Notes: generated by a model not told the origin, from the letters alone. Counted from the stretch's first letter, positions 50,325 through 58,887 are shown. The stretch is DNA of 64,000 nucleotides from JASLEW01 sp035544895 (GCA_035544895.1 DASZZM010000103.1:114971-178970); one strand, 5' to 3'. Made by a program: numbers and translations.

Positions 50325-50807
50325 ATGCCATCCGACCAAGAGCTACGCGACACCCGGCAGCGGGAGATCCTGGCGGTCTTGCACCGGTCGCCGGTGGCCA
50401 GCCAGCGGGACCTGGTAGAGCTGCTGCGGCGGCAGGGAATTGCCGCCACGCAGTCGAGCGTCAGCCGCGATCTCCGCGACCTCGGGGTGGCCCGAGTCGG
50501 AGGCCGCTACGTGGCACCGGCGGAGCACGAGCAAGGGGAGTCCGGGCTCGGCAGCCTCGCGGCCTTTCTGCGCGCGGTCAAGCCCGCCGGGGCTCACCTG
50601 ACCGTCGTGCTCACCACGGTCGGCGCGGCGCCGAGCATCGGGCTGGCGATCGACCGCGCCGCCTGGCCCGAGGTGGTGGGGACGATCTCCGGCGATGACA
50701 CGGTGTTCGTGGCCACCGCCGGCGCCGAAGATCAGGCACAGCTGCTCCACCGTCTCGGCCGCTTCGTCGAGGGGCGGCGTCCGCGCGTGGAGGGCAACCA
50801 TGGCTGA
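50325..50807 (+). CDS. argR: Arginine repressor
   Basis: A 160-residue ArgR/AhrC. The winged helix-turn-helix N-domain (REILAVLHRSPVASQRDLVE, then AATQSSVSRDLRDLGV) is followed by the hexamerisation and arginine-binding C-domain (LTVVLTTVGAAPSIGLAIDR, then VGTISGDDTVFVAT with the GDD-type arginine-binding turn). The ATG at 50325 is chosen because the upstream ATG lies in the operator. It overlaps argG by 8 bases. It should repress the operon when arginine is plentiful. Confidence 0.92.
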   Translation: MPSDQELRDTRQREILAVLHRSPVASQRDLVELLRRQGIAATQSSVSRDLRDLGVARVGGRYVAPAEHEQGESGLGSLAAFLRAVKPAGAHLTVVLTTVGAAPSIGLAIDRAAWPEVVGTISGDDTVFVATAGAEDQAQLLHRLGRFVEGRRPRVEGNHG

Positions 50808-52041
50808 GATGGCTGAGATGGGTGAGATGGCTGAGCGGCGGGCCGCCGAGCCGATCGTCCTGGCCTTCTCGGGCGGCCTCGACACCTCCTACTGCGTCCC
50901 CTGGCTGGCAGAGACCTATGGCCGGCCGGTGGTGACGGTGACAGTCGACACCGGCGGCCTCGATGGCGCCGCCACCGCCGCGCTTGCCGAGCGCGCCCGC
51001 GCGCTGGGAGCCGCCGAGCACTTCCTGGAGGATGGCCGCGAGGCCTTCTTCGCGAGGGTGCTGCGCTTCCTGATCATGGGCAACGTCCGCCGCGGCCAGA
51101 TCTATCCGCTGTGCGTCGGCGCCGAGAGGGTCATCCAGGCGCGGATGGTGGCAGGCGCGGCGGCGCGGCTCGGCACCCGCGCGGTGGCGCATGGCTGCAC
51201 GGCCGCGGGCAACGACCAGGTGCGCTTCGAGGTCGCCTTGCGCACGCTGGACCCCGGCCTGGAAATCATCGCCCCGGTGCGCGACCAGCCGCGACCGCGC
51301 GCCGAGCAGGCGGCCTACCTGGCCGCGCGCGGCCTGCCGGTGCCGCCGGCGGGCGCCGCCTATTCGATCAACCGTGGGCTGTGGGGCGTGACGATCGGCG
51401 GCCGCGAAACTCTCGACAGCGTCGCCCCGATCCCGGAGACGGCCTGGGTGTTGACCCGCGGCGCGTTCGCGGACCCGCCGCCGCCCGCCCGCCATACTCT
51501 CGCCTTCGCCGCGGGAATCCCTGCGGCGCTGGATGGCGAGCCCCTGGCGCCGGTCGCCCTGATCGAGCGTCTCGAAGAGGCGGCGAGCCGCCACGGGATC
51601 GGCCGCGGCATCCACCTGGGCGAGACCATCCTCGGCATCAAGGGGCGCGTCGCCTTCGAGGCGCCGGCCGCCGAGGTGCTGATCACCGCCCACCGCGAGC
51701 TCGAGAAGCTCACCCTGACCGGCCGCCAGCTTCGGGTCAAGGACTCGGTCGCCGCGGTGTATGGAGACCTGGTGCACGAGGGCCAGCACCTCGATCCGGT
51801 CTGCCGCGACATCGAGGCGCTGCTCCTGCGCTCCCAGGAGAGAGTCAGCGGCGAGGTCCATCTCCTCTTCCGCCTGGGGCAGGTTTTCGTCGAGGGGGTC
51901 TCCTCACCCTTCTCGCTGCTCGCCGCGACACGCGGCGTCTACGGCGAGGCGGCCGGCGAATGGAGCGCCGAGGACGCGCGCGGCTTCTCGCGCATCGCCG
52001 CCCTCCCCGGCATGCTGCACGCCCGCGCCGCCAGGGAGTGA
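50800..52041 (+). CDS. argG: Argininosuccinate synthase
   Basis: A 413-residue enzyme joining citrulline and aspartate. The ATP P-loop AFSGGLDTSYCV, GNVRRGQIYPLCVGAERV and AHGCTAAGNDQVRFE are typical. The N-terminus MAEMAEMGEMAERRAAEP is written as a 9-base repeat (ATGGCTGAG) and precedes the fold. GGAGGG precedes the ATG. Confidence 0.95.
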   Translation: MAEMAEMGEMAERRAAEPIVLAFSGGLDTSYCVPWLAETYGRPVVTVTVDTGGLDGAATAALAERARALGAAEHFLEDGREAFFARVLRFLIMGNVRRGQIYPLCVGAERVIQARMVAGAAARLGTRAVAHGCTAAGNDQVRFEVALRTLDPGLEIIAPVRDQPRPRAEQAAYLAARGLPVPPAGAAYSINRGLWGVTIGGRETLDSVAPIPETAWVLTRGAFADPPPPARHTLAFAAGIPAALDGEPLAPVALIERLEEAASRHGIGRGIHLGETILGIKGRVAFEAPAAEVLITAHRELEKLTLTGRQLRVKDSVAAVYGDLVHEGQHLDPVCRDIEALLLRSQERVSGEVHLLFRLGQVFVEGVSSPFSLLAATRGVYGEAAGEWSAEDARGFSRIAALPGMLHARAARE

Positions 52042-52046
52042 AGACG

Positions 52047-52185
52047 AAAATGCGTGCGCCAGGGGCGGGGGCGTCCCCTTCCCCCCCGGAGGGGAGGGAA
52101 GGGGATCGAGGGGTTGCGGGGGGCGATCCGATAGACGCAGTAAGGAGTCCTCGATCGCCAGCTACTTGGATCGCCAGAAGTGAGA
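52047..52185 (+). repeat. Dispersed intergenic repeat, copy E (short form), inside the arg operon
   Basis: Begins immediately after the argG stop; stem CCCCTTCCC and GGGAAGGGG, then GGGGTTGCGGGGGG and GATCCGATAGACG. It fills the gap between argG and the P-loop gene on the coding strand, so it would be transcribed in the operon. Confidence 0.8.
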
Positions 52186-52204
52186 ACTTAACGGAAACTC
52201 CGTA

Positions 52205-53419
52205 ATGAAGACCGTTTCGCTCGACAAGATCGCCTCGGTCACCCGCGGCTGCGAGCTCAAGCGCGAAGTCCGCGTTGGCGGCGAGATCCCGTGCGAAGAA
52301 GGGGTCGTGATCGCGGTGCGGGTGCGCAACGATAAGAGCGACTACAACCAGATCGAGCTGCCGAGCGGGCGGATGGCGCAAGTCAAGCGCGGCGACATCA
52401 TCGCCGGCGCGCTCGGCCACCGCCATGCTCTCTTCGGCTACTCCGGCACGCTGCCCGAGCGCCTGGCGCCCGGGGACACCGTGCACCTGCTCAACCTGGG
52501 AGGCGTGCTGGGAATCTGCGACTCGGTGAATCCCGACCTGGGTCCGCCATTCGAGTGCGAGGTGCTGGGCGCGGTGCTGCATTTCCCCTACCTGGGCGAG
52601 CGCATCGGAGTGGCGGCGCGCATCGGCGGCGCGCCGCTCGATCCCGCCGCCCCGCTGTTCGGCGGCGGCCCGCCGGTGCCGGTGGCGGCCATCGTCGGCT
52701 CGTGCATGAACTGCGGCAAGACGGCTGCCGCCTGTGCGCTGGTGCGCTACTTCAGCCACCGCGGCCTGACTGTCGACGGCTTCAAGGCCACCGGCGTCGC
52801 GCTGCGCCGCGACGTCCTGGCCATGGAGGACGCCGGCGCGCGCTCGACCGCGCTGTTCACCGACTTCGGGGTGGTGGCGACCTCGGCCGCCAACGCGCCG
52901 GCGATCACCCGCGCCCTGCTCTCGCGGCAGGCCGCGAGCCGCCCGGACGTGATCGTGGCCGAGCTCGGCGATGGGCTGCTCGGAGCCTATGGCGTGGCGG
53001 CGATCCTCGCCGACCCCGAGCTGCGATCCGCCTTCACGGCGGTGGTGCTCTCGGCCAACGATCCAGTCGCAGCGTGGGGAGGGGTGAGGATGCTGCGCGA
53101 GCAGTTCTCCATCGAGCCGGTGGCGGTCACCGGTCCCGCCACCGACAACCTGGCGGGGACCCGCATCATCGAAGACTGCCTGCACCTGCCCGCCCTCAAC
53201 GCCCGCACCGCCGCCGAGCGGCTCGGCGATCTCTTGCTGGCGCGGTTCGGGCTCGGGCCAGCGATACTGGGTGCGCCAGGGGTGGGGGCGTCCCCTTCCC
53301 CCTCGGAGGGGAGGGAAGGGGATCGAGGGGTTGCGGGGGGCGATCCGATCGATGCTTCGAGTAGGACTGAATCGTCCCGGTTTCATGCCCAGGGGCCATC
53401 CACCGGTGACGCCGACTAG
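52205..53419 (+). CDS. P-loop protein of unknown function within the arg operon
   Basis: A 404-residue protein. Residues about 1-155 form an N-terminal domain with many beta strands (GEIPCEEGVVIAVRVRNDKS, DYNQIELPSGRMAQVKRGD). Residues 165-173 are a P-loop (GSCMNCGKT) heading a dethiobiotin-synthetase or DUF1611-like NTPase fold (VDGFKATGVALRRDVLAMED, PDVIVAELGDGLLGAYG). No metabolic role is known to me. It is cotranscribed between argG and argC. Residues from about 355 onward (ASPSPSEGREGDRGVAGGDP and following) are translated from copy F of the intergenic repeat, so the natural C-terminus was probably near residue 354. Confidence 0.75.
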   Translation: MKTVSLDKIASVTRGCELKREVRVGGEIPCEEGVVIAVRVRNDKSDYNQIELPSGRMAQVKRGDIIAGALGHRHALFGYSGTLPERLAPGDTVHLLNLGGVLGICDSVNPDLGPPFECEVLGAVLHFPYLGERIGVAARIGGAPLDPAAPLFGGGPPVPVAAIVGSCMNCGKTAAACALVRYFSHRGLTVDGFKATGVALRRDVLAMEDAGARSTALFTDFGVVATSAANAPAITRALLSRQAASRPDVIVAELGDGLLGAYGVAAILADPELRSAFTAVVLSANDPVAAWGGVRMLREQFSIEPVAVTGPATDNLAGTRIIEDCLHLPALNARTAAERLGDLLLARFGLGPAILGAPGVGASPSPSEGREGDRGVAGGDPIDASSRTESSRFHAQGPSTGDAD

Positions 53420-53420
53420 T
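53266..53420 (+). repeat. Dispersed intergenic repeat, copy F, read as the 3' end of the P-loop gene
   Basis: Stem CCCCTTCCC and GGGAAGGGG, then GGGGTTGCGGGGGG and GATCCGATCGATG, ending GACGCCGACTAG. It encodes the last 50 or so residues of the P-loop protein, and the stop codon is inside the repeat's right end. Confidence 0.8.
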
Positions 53421-53440
53421 ATGGAATCCGGAGTCCAAAG

Positions 53441-54517
53441 GTGAGCGAGGCGGTGCCTGCGTTCGTGCTCGGCGGCACGGGGTACGTGGCGGGAGAGCTG
53501 CTGCGCCTTCTGTTCGGCCATCCCGGTTTGCGCCTGGCCGCCGTGCTCTCGGAGAGCCAGCCCGGGCAGCCGGTCGCCGAGGCCTTCCCGCACCTGGCCG
53601 GGGCCTTCCCGGGCGTGGCCATGAGCGGGCTTGACGAACTGCCCCGGCTGCTCGAGCTCAACGCCGCGAGCCCGGCGGCGGCAGCGTTCTGCGCCGCGCC
53701 GCACGGCGCCGCGGCACCGCTGGTCGACGCGCTGCTCGCCGCCGCCGAGCGCTGCGGCTTGCGGGTGCGCGTGGTGGACCTCTCGGCTGACTTCCGCTTC
53801 CCGACCGCGGAGGCGTACGCCGCCGTCTATGGACACCCGCACGGCGCGCCGCACCGGCTGGAGCAGTTCCGCTGCGCCCTGCCCGAGCACACCCTCTCCG
53901 AGGGACCGCCGGAACATCACATTGGACACCCGGGCTGCTTTCCCACGGCCGTGCTGCTCGCCGCCGTGCCGCTGTTGCGGCTCGGGCTGATCGAGCCGTG
54001 CCTGCACGTGGTGGCCGTCACCGGCAGCACCGGCGCCGGACGGACTCCCTCCGCCACCACCCATCATCCGGCGCGGCGCAGCAACCTGTTCGCCTACAAT
54101 CCGCTGCGCCATCGCCACGAGCCGGAGATGCGGCGGCTGGCGGAGGCCGCGGCCGGCTGCCCGGTCGAAGTCCACTTCGTGCCCCAGGCGGGTCCCTTCG
54201 CGCGCGGCATCTACGCCACCGTGCAAGCCCGGCTGGCGCGGTCCCTCGCGGCCGAAGAGGTCAGCGCCGCCCTGGCCGACTCCTATGCCGGCGCGCCCTT
54301 TATCGAGGTGGGCGGGGAGCCGCCCCGCCTGCAAGACGTGGTGGGAACCAACCGCTGCCGGATCGGCGTCGCCGCCAGAGGCCGTGAGCTGGTGGTTTTC
54401 TCGGCCATCGACAACCTGGTCAAGGGCGCCGCCGGCGGCGCCGTCCAATGGATGAACCGGCTGCTCGGCCTGGAAGAGACCGCCGGCCTCGTCCAGCCCG
54501 GGCTGGGGTGGCTATGA
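53441..54517 (+). CDS. argC: N-acetyl-gamma-glutamyl-phosphate reductase
   Basis: A 358-residue enzyme that reduces the acyl-glutamyl phosphate to the semialdehyde. NAD(P)-binding GGTGYVAGELLRLL, catalytic C166 (GHPGCFPT), AVTGSTGAGR and the motif around FAYNPLRHRHEPEM are present. GTG start. Its stop overlaps the argD ATG (ATGA). Confidence 0.95.
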   Translation: MSEAVPAFVLGGTGYVAGELLRLLFGHPGLRLAAVLSESQPGQPVAEAFPHLAGAFPGVAMSGLDELPRLLELNAASPAAAAFCAAPHGAAAPLVDALLAAAERCGLRVRVVDLSADFRFPTAEAYAAVYGHPHGAPHRLEQFRCALPEHTLSEGPPEHHIGHPGCFPTAVLLAAVPLLRLGLIEPCLHVVAVTGSTGAGRTPSATTHHPARRSNLFAYNPLRHRHEPEMRRLAEAAAGCPVEVHFVPQAGPFARGIYATVQARLARSLAAEEVSAALADSYAGAPFIEVGGEPPRLQDVVGTNRCRIGVAARGRELVVFSAIDNLVKGAAGGAVQWMNRLLGLEETAGLVQPGLGWL

Positions 54518-55680
54518 AGGAAGACGGTCTCACTGGCGCCGACGAGCGCGACTATCTGCTGGCGGTCTATGCGCAGACGCCGATCGAGCCGGTGCGCGGC
54601 GAGGGCGTGATGCTGCACACCCGCGACGGGCGGGTGTTGCTCGACCTCTACGCCGGCCACGCCGTCGCCCTCCTCGGCTATGGCCATCCGCGGCTGCTCG
54701 CCGCCCTGCGCGAGCAGGCCGAGTCGCTGTTCTTCCAGAGCAACGTCGTGCCGCTCGGCGTGCGCGCCCGCGCCGGCCGCCGGCTGGTGCGCTTCGCGCC
54801 TGCCGGCCTCGATCGCGCTTTCCTGGTCAACAGCGGCGCCGAAGCCAACGAGAACGCCTTGCGCCTGGCCCTGCGGCATACCGGACGCCGCCAGGTGGTA
54901 GCGGTGGAGGGCGCCTTCCACGGGCGCACCGCGGCGGCGGCCGCCGTCAGCGACAAGTCGGCGGCATGGTACAGCTTTCCCCAGGCGCCCTTTGACGTGC
55001 GTTTCGTACCGCGGGCGGACCTCGACGCTCTTGCCGCGGCGCTCGACTCCGCGCCCACCGCCGCGTTGATCCTCGAACCGGTCCAGGGGATGGCCGGGGC
55101 GGTGGCGCTCGGGCGCGACTACCTGGAAGGGGCGCGCGCGCTGACCCGGACGCGCGGCGCGCTGCTCATCTTCGACGAGGTGCAGTGCGGGATGGGGCGC
55201 ACCGGCTATCCGTTCGCCGCCCAGGCCTACGGCGTCACTCCCGACATCATGACCACTGCCAAGGGCCTGGCCGGGGGCTTCCCGGCCGGGGCGGTGCTGG
55301 TCGGCGAAGCGATCGCCGCGCGACTGCGGCCGGGCGACCTGGGCTCGACGTTCGGCGGCGGCCCGCTCGCCTGCGCGCTGATCGAAGCGGTGATCACGGC
55401 AATCGAAGAGCAGGACCTGCTGCCGCGCGTGCGCGCGCTGTCGCGGCGGATCCGCGAGACCTGCCAGGTTGGACCCGTGGCAGCCATCCAGGGAGAGGGC
55501 CTGCTGCTCGGCCTGCGCACCACGCGGCCGGCGCAGGAGGTCCAGGCCGAGCTGCTGGCGCGCGGCATCGTCGTCGGCACCAGCGCCGATCCGCGCATCG
55601 TGCGCCTGCTGCCGCCGCTGGTGATCGAGGAGACGCACGTCGAGTCCCTGGCCGGGGCGCTGCGGGAGATCCGGGCATGA
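54514..55680 (+). CDS. argD: Acyl-ornithine aminotransferase
   Basis: A 388-residue class III PLP transaminase converting acyl-glutamate semialdehyde to acyl-ornithine. NSGAEANENALRLAL binds PLP phosphate; LIFDEVQCGMGRTG and the Schiff-base lysine in TTAKGLAGG are intact. Whether acetyl or succinyl derivatives are used is not visible here. Overlaps argC by 4 bases and the next gene by 4. Confidence 0.93.
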   Translation: MKEDGLTGADERDYLLAVYAQTPIEPVRGEGVMLHTRDGRVLLDLYAGHAVALLGYGHPRLLAALREQAESLFFQSNVVPLGVRARAGRRLVRFAPAGLDRAFLVNSGAEANENALRLALRHTGRRQVVAVEGAFHGRTAAAAAVSDKSAAWYSFPQAPFDVRFVPRADLDALAAALDSAPTAALILEPVQGMAGAVALGRDYLEGARALTRTRGALLIFDEVQCGMGRTGYPFAAQAYGVTPDIMTTAKGLAGGFPAGAVLVGEAIAARLRPGDLGSTFGGGPLACALIEAVITAIEEQDLLPRVRALSRRIRETCQVGPVAAIQGEGLLLGLRTTRPAQEVQAELLARGIVVGTSADPRIVRLLPPLVIEETHVESLAGALREIRA

Positions 55681-56693
55681 AGCGCTTCGTCGACCTGGCC
55701 GAGCTGGGTAGCGAGGGGGCGGCCGATCTGCTGGCGCTCGCCTCCCGGCTGCAGCGGACGCCTCATCCCGAGGCGCTCAAGGGCAAGGTCCTGGCTCTGC
55801 TCTTCTTCAATCCCTCGCTGCGTACCCTGGCCTCCTTCCAGGCCGGGATGGCCCGGCTCGGCGGCAGCTCCTTCGTCATCTCGCCGGGCAAGGGCAGCTG
55901 GGAGCTCGAGACGCGCGACGGCGTGGTGATGGACGGCGCCGCGGCCGAGCACGTGCGCGAGGCGATCCCGGTCCTCGCCGGCTATGCCGACGCCATCGGT
56001 ATCCGCTCGTTTGCCGCCGGGCAGGACCTGGCGGTGGACCTGGCGGATGTGACGTTCGCAGCCATGGCCAGGGTCTGTCCGGCGCCGCTGATCAACCTCG
56101 AGTCGGCGGCCAATCACCCCTGCCAGGCCCTGGCCGACTGGAAGACCCTCGACGATCTCGGAGTGCCGGCGGAGGCGGGTCGCTTCGTCCTCTCCTGGGC
56201 CTGGCATCCCAAGCCGCTGCCCCTGGCGGTGCCGGCGGCGGTGGCGCACATGGCCGCGCTGCGCGGCATGGAGGTGACCGTGCTACGGCCCGACGGTTAC
56301 GCCTTGCCGCAGCCGATCCTGCAGAAGGTCCGCCAGGCCGCGGAGGCCTCCGGCGGCTCGCTGCGCGAGACCCACGACCGCGACGAAGCCATGGCCGGCG
56401 CCCACGTGCTCTACGCCAAGTCGTGGACCTCGCCGCTGCACTATGGCGACCGCGCGGCCGAGACCGCTCTGCGCGCCGGCCTGCGCGGCTGGTGCGTCGA
56501 TGAGAGCTGGTTTGCCGCCGCCTCTCCCGGCTGCCGCTTCATGCACTGCCTGCCGGTGCGCCGCGGGGTCGTGGTGCGCGACGAGGTGCTCGACGGGCCG
56601 CGCAGCGCCGTGCTGCACCAGGCCCGCAATCGCATGTGGACGCAGATGGCCGTGCTGCACCGCCTGCTCTGCGCCAAGGAGCGTACGGCATGA
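55677..56693 (+). CDS. N-acyl-ornithine carbamoyltransferase (AOTCase/SOTCase type)
   Basis: A 338-residue transcarbamylase. FFNPSLRT (43-50) replaces the STRT phosphate motif of ordinary ornithine carbamoyltransferase, WHPKPLP replaces the canonical HPxQ loop, and HCLPVRRGV replaces HCLP(A)-type ends; these are hallmarks of the N-acetyl/N-succinyl-ornithine family of Xanthomonas and Bacteroides. From memory, position 90-92 decides substrate: glutamate in the acetyl enzyme, proline in the succinyl enzyme. Here it is A90 (in GAAAEHV), which in published mutants favours succinyl substrates. The product would be an acyl-citrulline, which the argE product deacylates. Overlaps argD and argB. Confidence 0.9.
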   Translation: MKRFVDLAELGSEGAADLLALASRLQRTPHPEALKGKVLALLFFNPSLRTLASFQAGMARLGGSSFVISPGKGSWELETRDGVVMDGAAAEHVREAIPVLAGYADAIGIRSFAAGQDLAVDLADVTFAAMARVCPAPLINLESAANHPCQALADWKTLDDLGVPAEAGRFVLSWAWHPKPLPLAVPAAVAHMAALRGMEVTVLRPDGYALPQPILQKVRQAAEASGGSLRETHDRDEAMAGAHVLYAKSWTSPLHYGDRAAETALRAGLRGWCVDESWFAAASPGCRFMHCLPVRRGVVVRDEVLDGPRSAVLHQARNRMWTQMAVLHRLLCAKERTA

Positions 56694-57655
56694 AAGACGT
56701 CGGCCAGCGGACCGCCGAGGTGGCGGCGCTCAAGCTCAGCGTTCCCTACATCCGGCTGTTCAAGGGGAAAACCTTCGTCATCAAGGTTGGAGGCGAGGCG
56801 CTCGGCGAAGAGGCCGCGGTGCGGGCCGTCGTGGAACAGGTCGACGTGCTCCACCAGGTCGGGATCCGGGTGGTCCTGGTGCACGGCGGCGGGCCACAAT
56901 CGACCGACCTTGCCCGCGCCCTGGGGACCGAACCGCGCTTCGTCGCCGGGCGGCGGGTGACCGATGAAAAGGCGCTCGAGGTGGCTATCCTCGCGCTCAA
57001 CGGCGCGGTCAACACGCGGCTCCTCGCCGCCTGCCGCGCGGTGGGCCTGCCGGCGGTGGGATTGAGCGGTGTCGACGCCGGCCTCATCCAGGCGCGTAAG
57101 CGGCCGCCGGTGACACTAGAGGAAATGGGCGAAGAGGTGGACTTCGGGCTGGTAGGCGACGTGGTCGCCGTGGACGCGCAGGTGCTCGAAACCCTCCTGG
57201 GCAGCGGAATGGTGCCCGTGGTGAGCCCGCTTTCGGCCGATGGCGGAGGCGCCTTGCTCAACATCAACGCCGACACGGTGGCGGCGGCCCTGGCGATCGA
57301 GCTCGCGGCCGCGAAACTGATTTTCATGACCGGCGCGGCGGGTCTCCTGGAGCGTCCGGCGGATCCCGGCTCCCTGGTGTCCTACACCGACTTGACCGGA
57401 TTGCGCCGCCTGCGCCAGGAGGGGAGCATCGGGAGCGGCATGCTGCCCAAGGCGAGCAGCATCGAGGCGGCCATCCGGGGCGGGGTGCGCCGCGTGCACA
57501 TCATCTCGTATCGATTGCCCGACAGCTTGCTCGCCGAGGTCTTCACCAACGAAGGCGTGGGCACCCTGGTGGTCGACGACCTGCACGGCCTCTCGCCGGA
57601 CGAGCAGGCGGCGGGCGAGCCGGCCGTCGCGGCGCGGGGCGAGGGCGGCAGATGA
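56690..57655 (+). CDS. argB: Acyl-glutamate kinase
   Basis: A 321-residue amino-acid kinase. VIKVGGEALGE, LVHGGGPQSTDLARALGTEP and INADTVAAALAIELAAAK match N-acetylglutamate kinase. The HGGGPQSTD signature differs from the common HGGGPQI form. Whether it takes acetyl- or succinyl-glutamate is open, given the carbamoyltransferase next door. The C-terminus is low-complexity. Confidence 0.9.
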   Translation: MKDVGQRTAEVAALKLSVPYIRLFKGKTFVIKVGGEALGEEAAVRAVVEQVDVLHQVGIRVVLVHGGGPQSTDLARALGTEPRFVAGRRVTDEKALEVAILALNGAVNTRLLAACRAVGLPAVGLSGVDAGLIQARKRPPVTLEEMGEEVDFGLVGDVVAVDAQVLETLLGSGMVPVVSPLSADGGGALLNINADTVAAALAIELAAAKLIFMTGAAGLLERPADPGSLVSYTDLTGLRRLRQEGSIGSGMLPKASSIEAAIRGGVRRVHIISYRLPDSLLAEVFTNEGVGTLVVDDLHGLSPDEQAAGEPAVAARGEGGR

Positions 57656-58887
57656 TGCTGCCGGCCCGCGAGGTGCTCGCCTTGCACCGGGCGATCACCT
57701 CCATCCGCTCGGAGTCGGGGCAAGAGCAGGCCCTCGCCGATTTCCTGGAGAATCGGCTGCGCCGTCACGGCGCCGCTCCGCAGCGGCTCGGCAACAGCCT
57801 GCTCGCCATGGCCGGCGCCGGTCCTCTGTTGCTCTTCGACACCCATCTCGACACCGTGCCGCCGGCCTCCGGCTGGACGCGCGACCCGTGGGCCGTCGAA
57901 GTGATCGACGGACGCGTGTTCGGCCTCGGCGCCAACGACGCCAAGGCCTCCGCCGCGGGGATGATTGCGGCCTTTCTTGCCTTCGCCGAGGCGGAGCTCC
58001 CGTTCACCCTGGCGCTCGCCCTGGTGGAAGCCGAAGAGACGCGCGGGACGGGGACCGAGGCGGTACTTGCCGAGCTCGCCCGCCTGGGGCGGAGCCCGGT
58101 TGCAGCCGTCGTCGGTGAACCGACCGGGCTCGATCTCGCGGTAGCGCAAAAAGGGCTGCTGGTGCTCGAGCTGGCGGCCCGCGGAGATGCCTGCCACGCG
58201 GCGCACGCCGCCGACCTTGGGGCGCGCAATGCCGCGCGTCTGCTCGCCCGCGATCTCGTCGCCCTCGAGAGCGTCGATTTCGGGACGCCGCATGCGCTCC
58301 TGGGTCCGATCACCCTCGAGCCGACGCAGCTGGCGGCCGGCACGGCGCGCAACGTGGTGCCCGGCGAGGCAACCGCCGTGCTCGACGTGCGCACCACCCC
58401 GGCGCTGCCGCCGCCGCAGGTGATCGAGCGGATCGAGCGCCTGGTCGCGAGCGAGGTGCGGGTGCTGAGCAACCGCCTGCTGCCGAGCGAGACGGCGAGC
58501 GACTCTCCACTGGTAGAAGCGGCGCGGCGGGCGCGTCCCGAGATCCGGCTTTACGGCTCGTCAACGCTCTCGGACCTGGTCTTCATGCGAGGCATTCCCG
58601 CCGTCAAGTGCGGGCCCGGGCGCAGCCAGCGCTCGCATACCCCGGACGAGTTCGTGCTCGAGAGCGAGGTCCTCGCGGGGGCGCGCTTCTATACCCGGCT
58701 GGTCGGCGCCTGGGCGGAGATCCAGGCCACGATGCCGGGGGACCGCGCTCCCCGCGCTCCCAACATCGCGAAGGTCGCGGGCCGCCCGCCTGCCGCGCGG
58801 ACCTCGGCGGACGCCAAGACCGCGGAGTTGCCGCGGGCGCCGGAGGCCCCGGAGATTCCGGAGATCCCGGGGATCATGGCGCGGTGA
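57652..58887 (+). CDS. argE: Acyl-citrulline/ornithine deacylase (ArgE/DapE family)
   Basis: A 411-residue M20 amidohydrolase. Metal ligands H65/D67 (FDTHLDTVP), D96 (GANDAKAS), E128/E129 (VEAEETRGTG) and E156 (GEPTGLD) are intact. In operons with this carbamoyltransferase the enzyme should deacylate acyl-citrulline rather than acyl-ornithine. The last 60 residues are low complexity (EAPEIPEIPGI comes from 9-base repeats at 58843-58878) and not needed for the fold. Overlaps argB and argH. Confidence 0.88.
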   Translation: MMLPAREVLALHRAITSIRSESGQEQALADFLENRLRRHGAAPQRLGNSLLAMAGAGPLLLFDTHLDTVPPASGWTRDPWAVEVIDGRVFGLGANDAKASAAGMIAAFLAFAEAELPFTLALALVEAEETRGTGTEAVLAELARLGRSPVAAVVGEPTGLDLAVAQKGLLVLELAARGDACHAAHAADLGARNAARLLARDLVALESVDFGTPHALLGPITLEPTQLAAGTARNVVPGEATAVLDVRTTPALPPPQVIERIERLVASEVRVLSNRLLPSETASDSPLVEAARRARPEIRLYGSSTLSDLVFMRGIPAVKCGPGRSQRSHTPDEFVLESEVLAGARFYTRLVGAWAEIQATMPGDRAPRAPNIAKVAGRPPAARTSADAKTAELPRAPEAPEIPEIPGIMAR

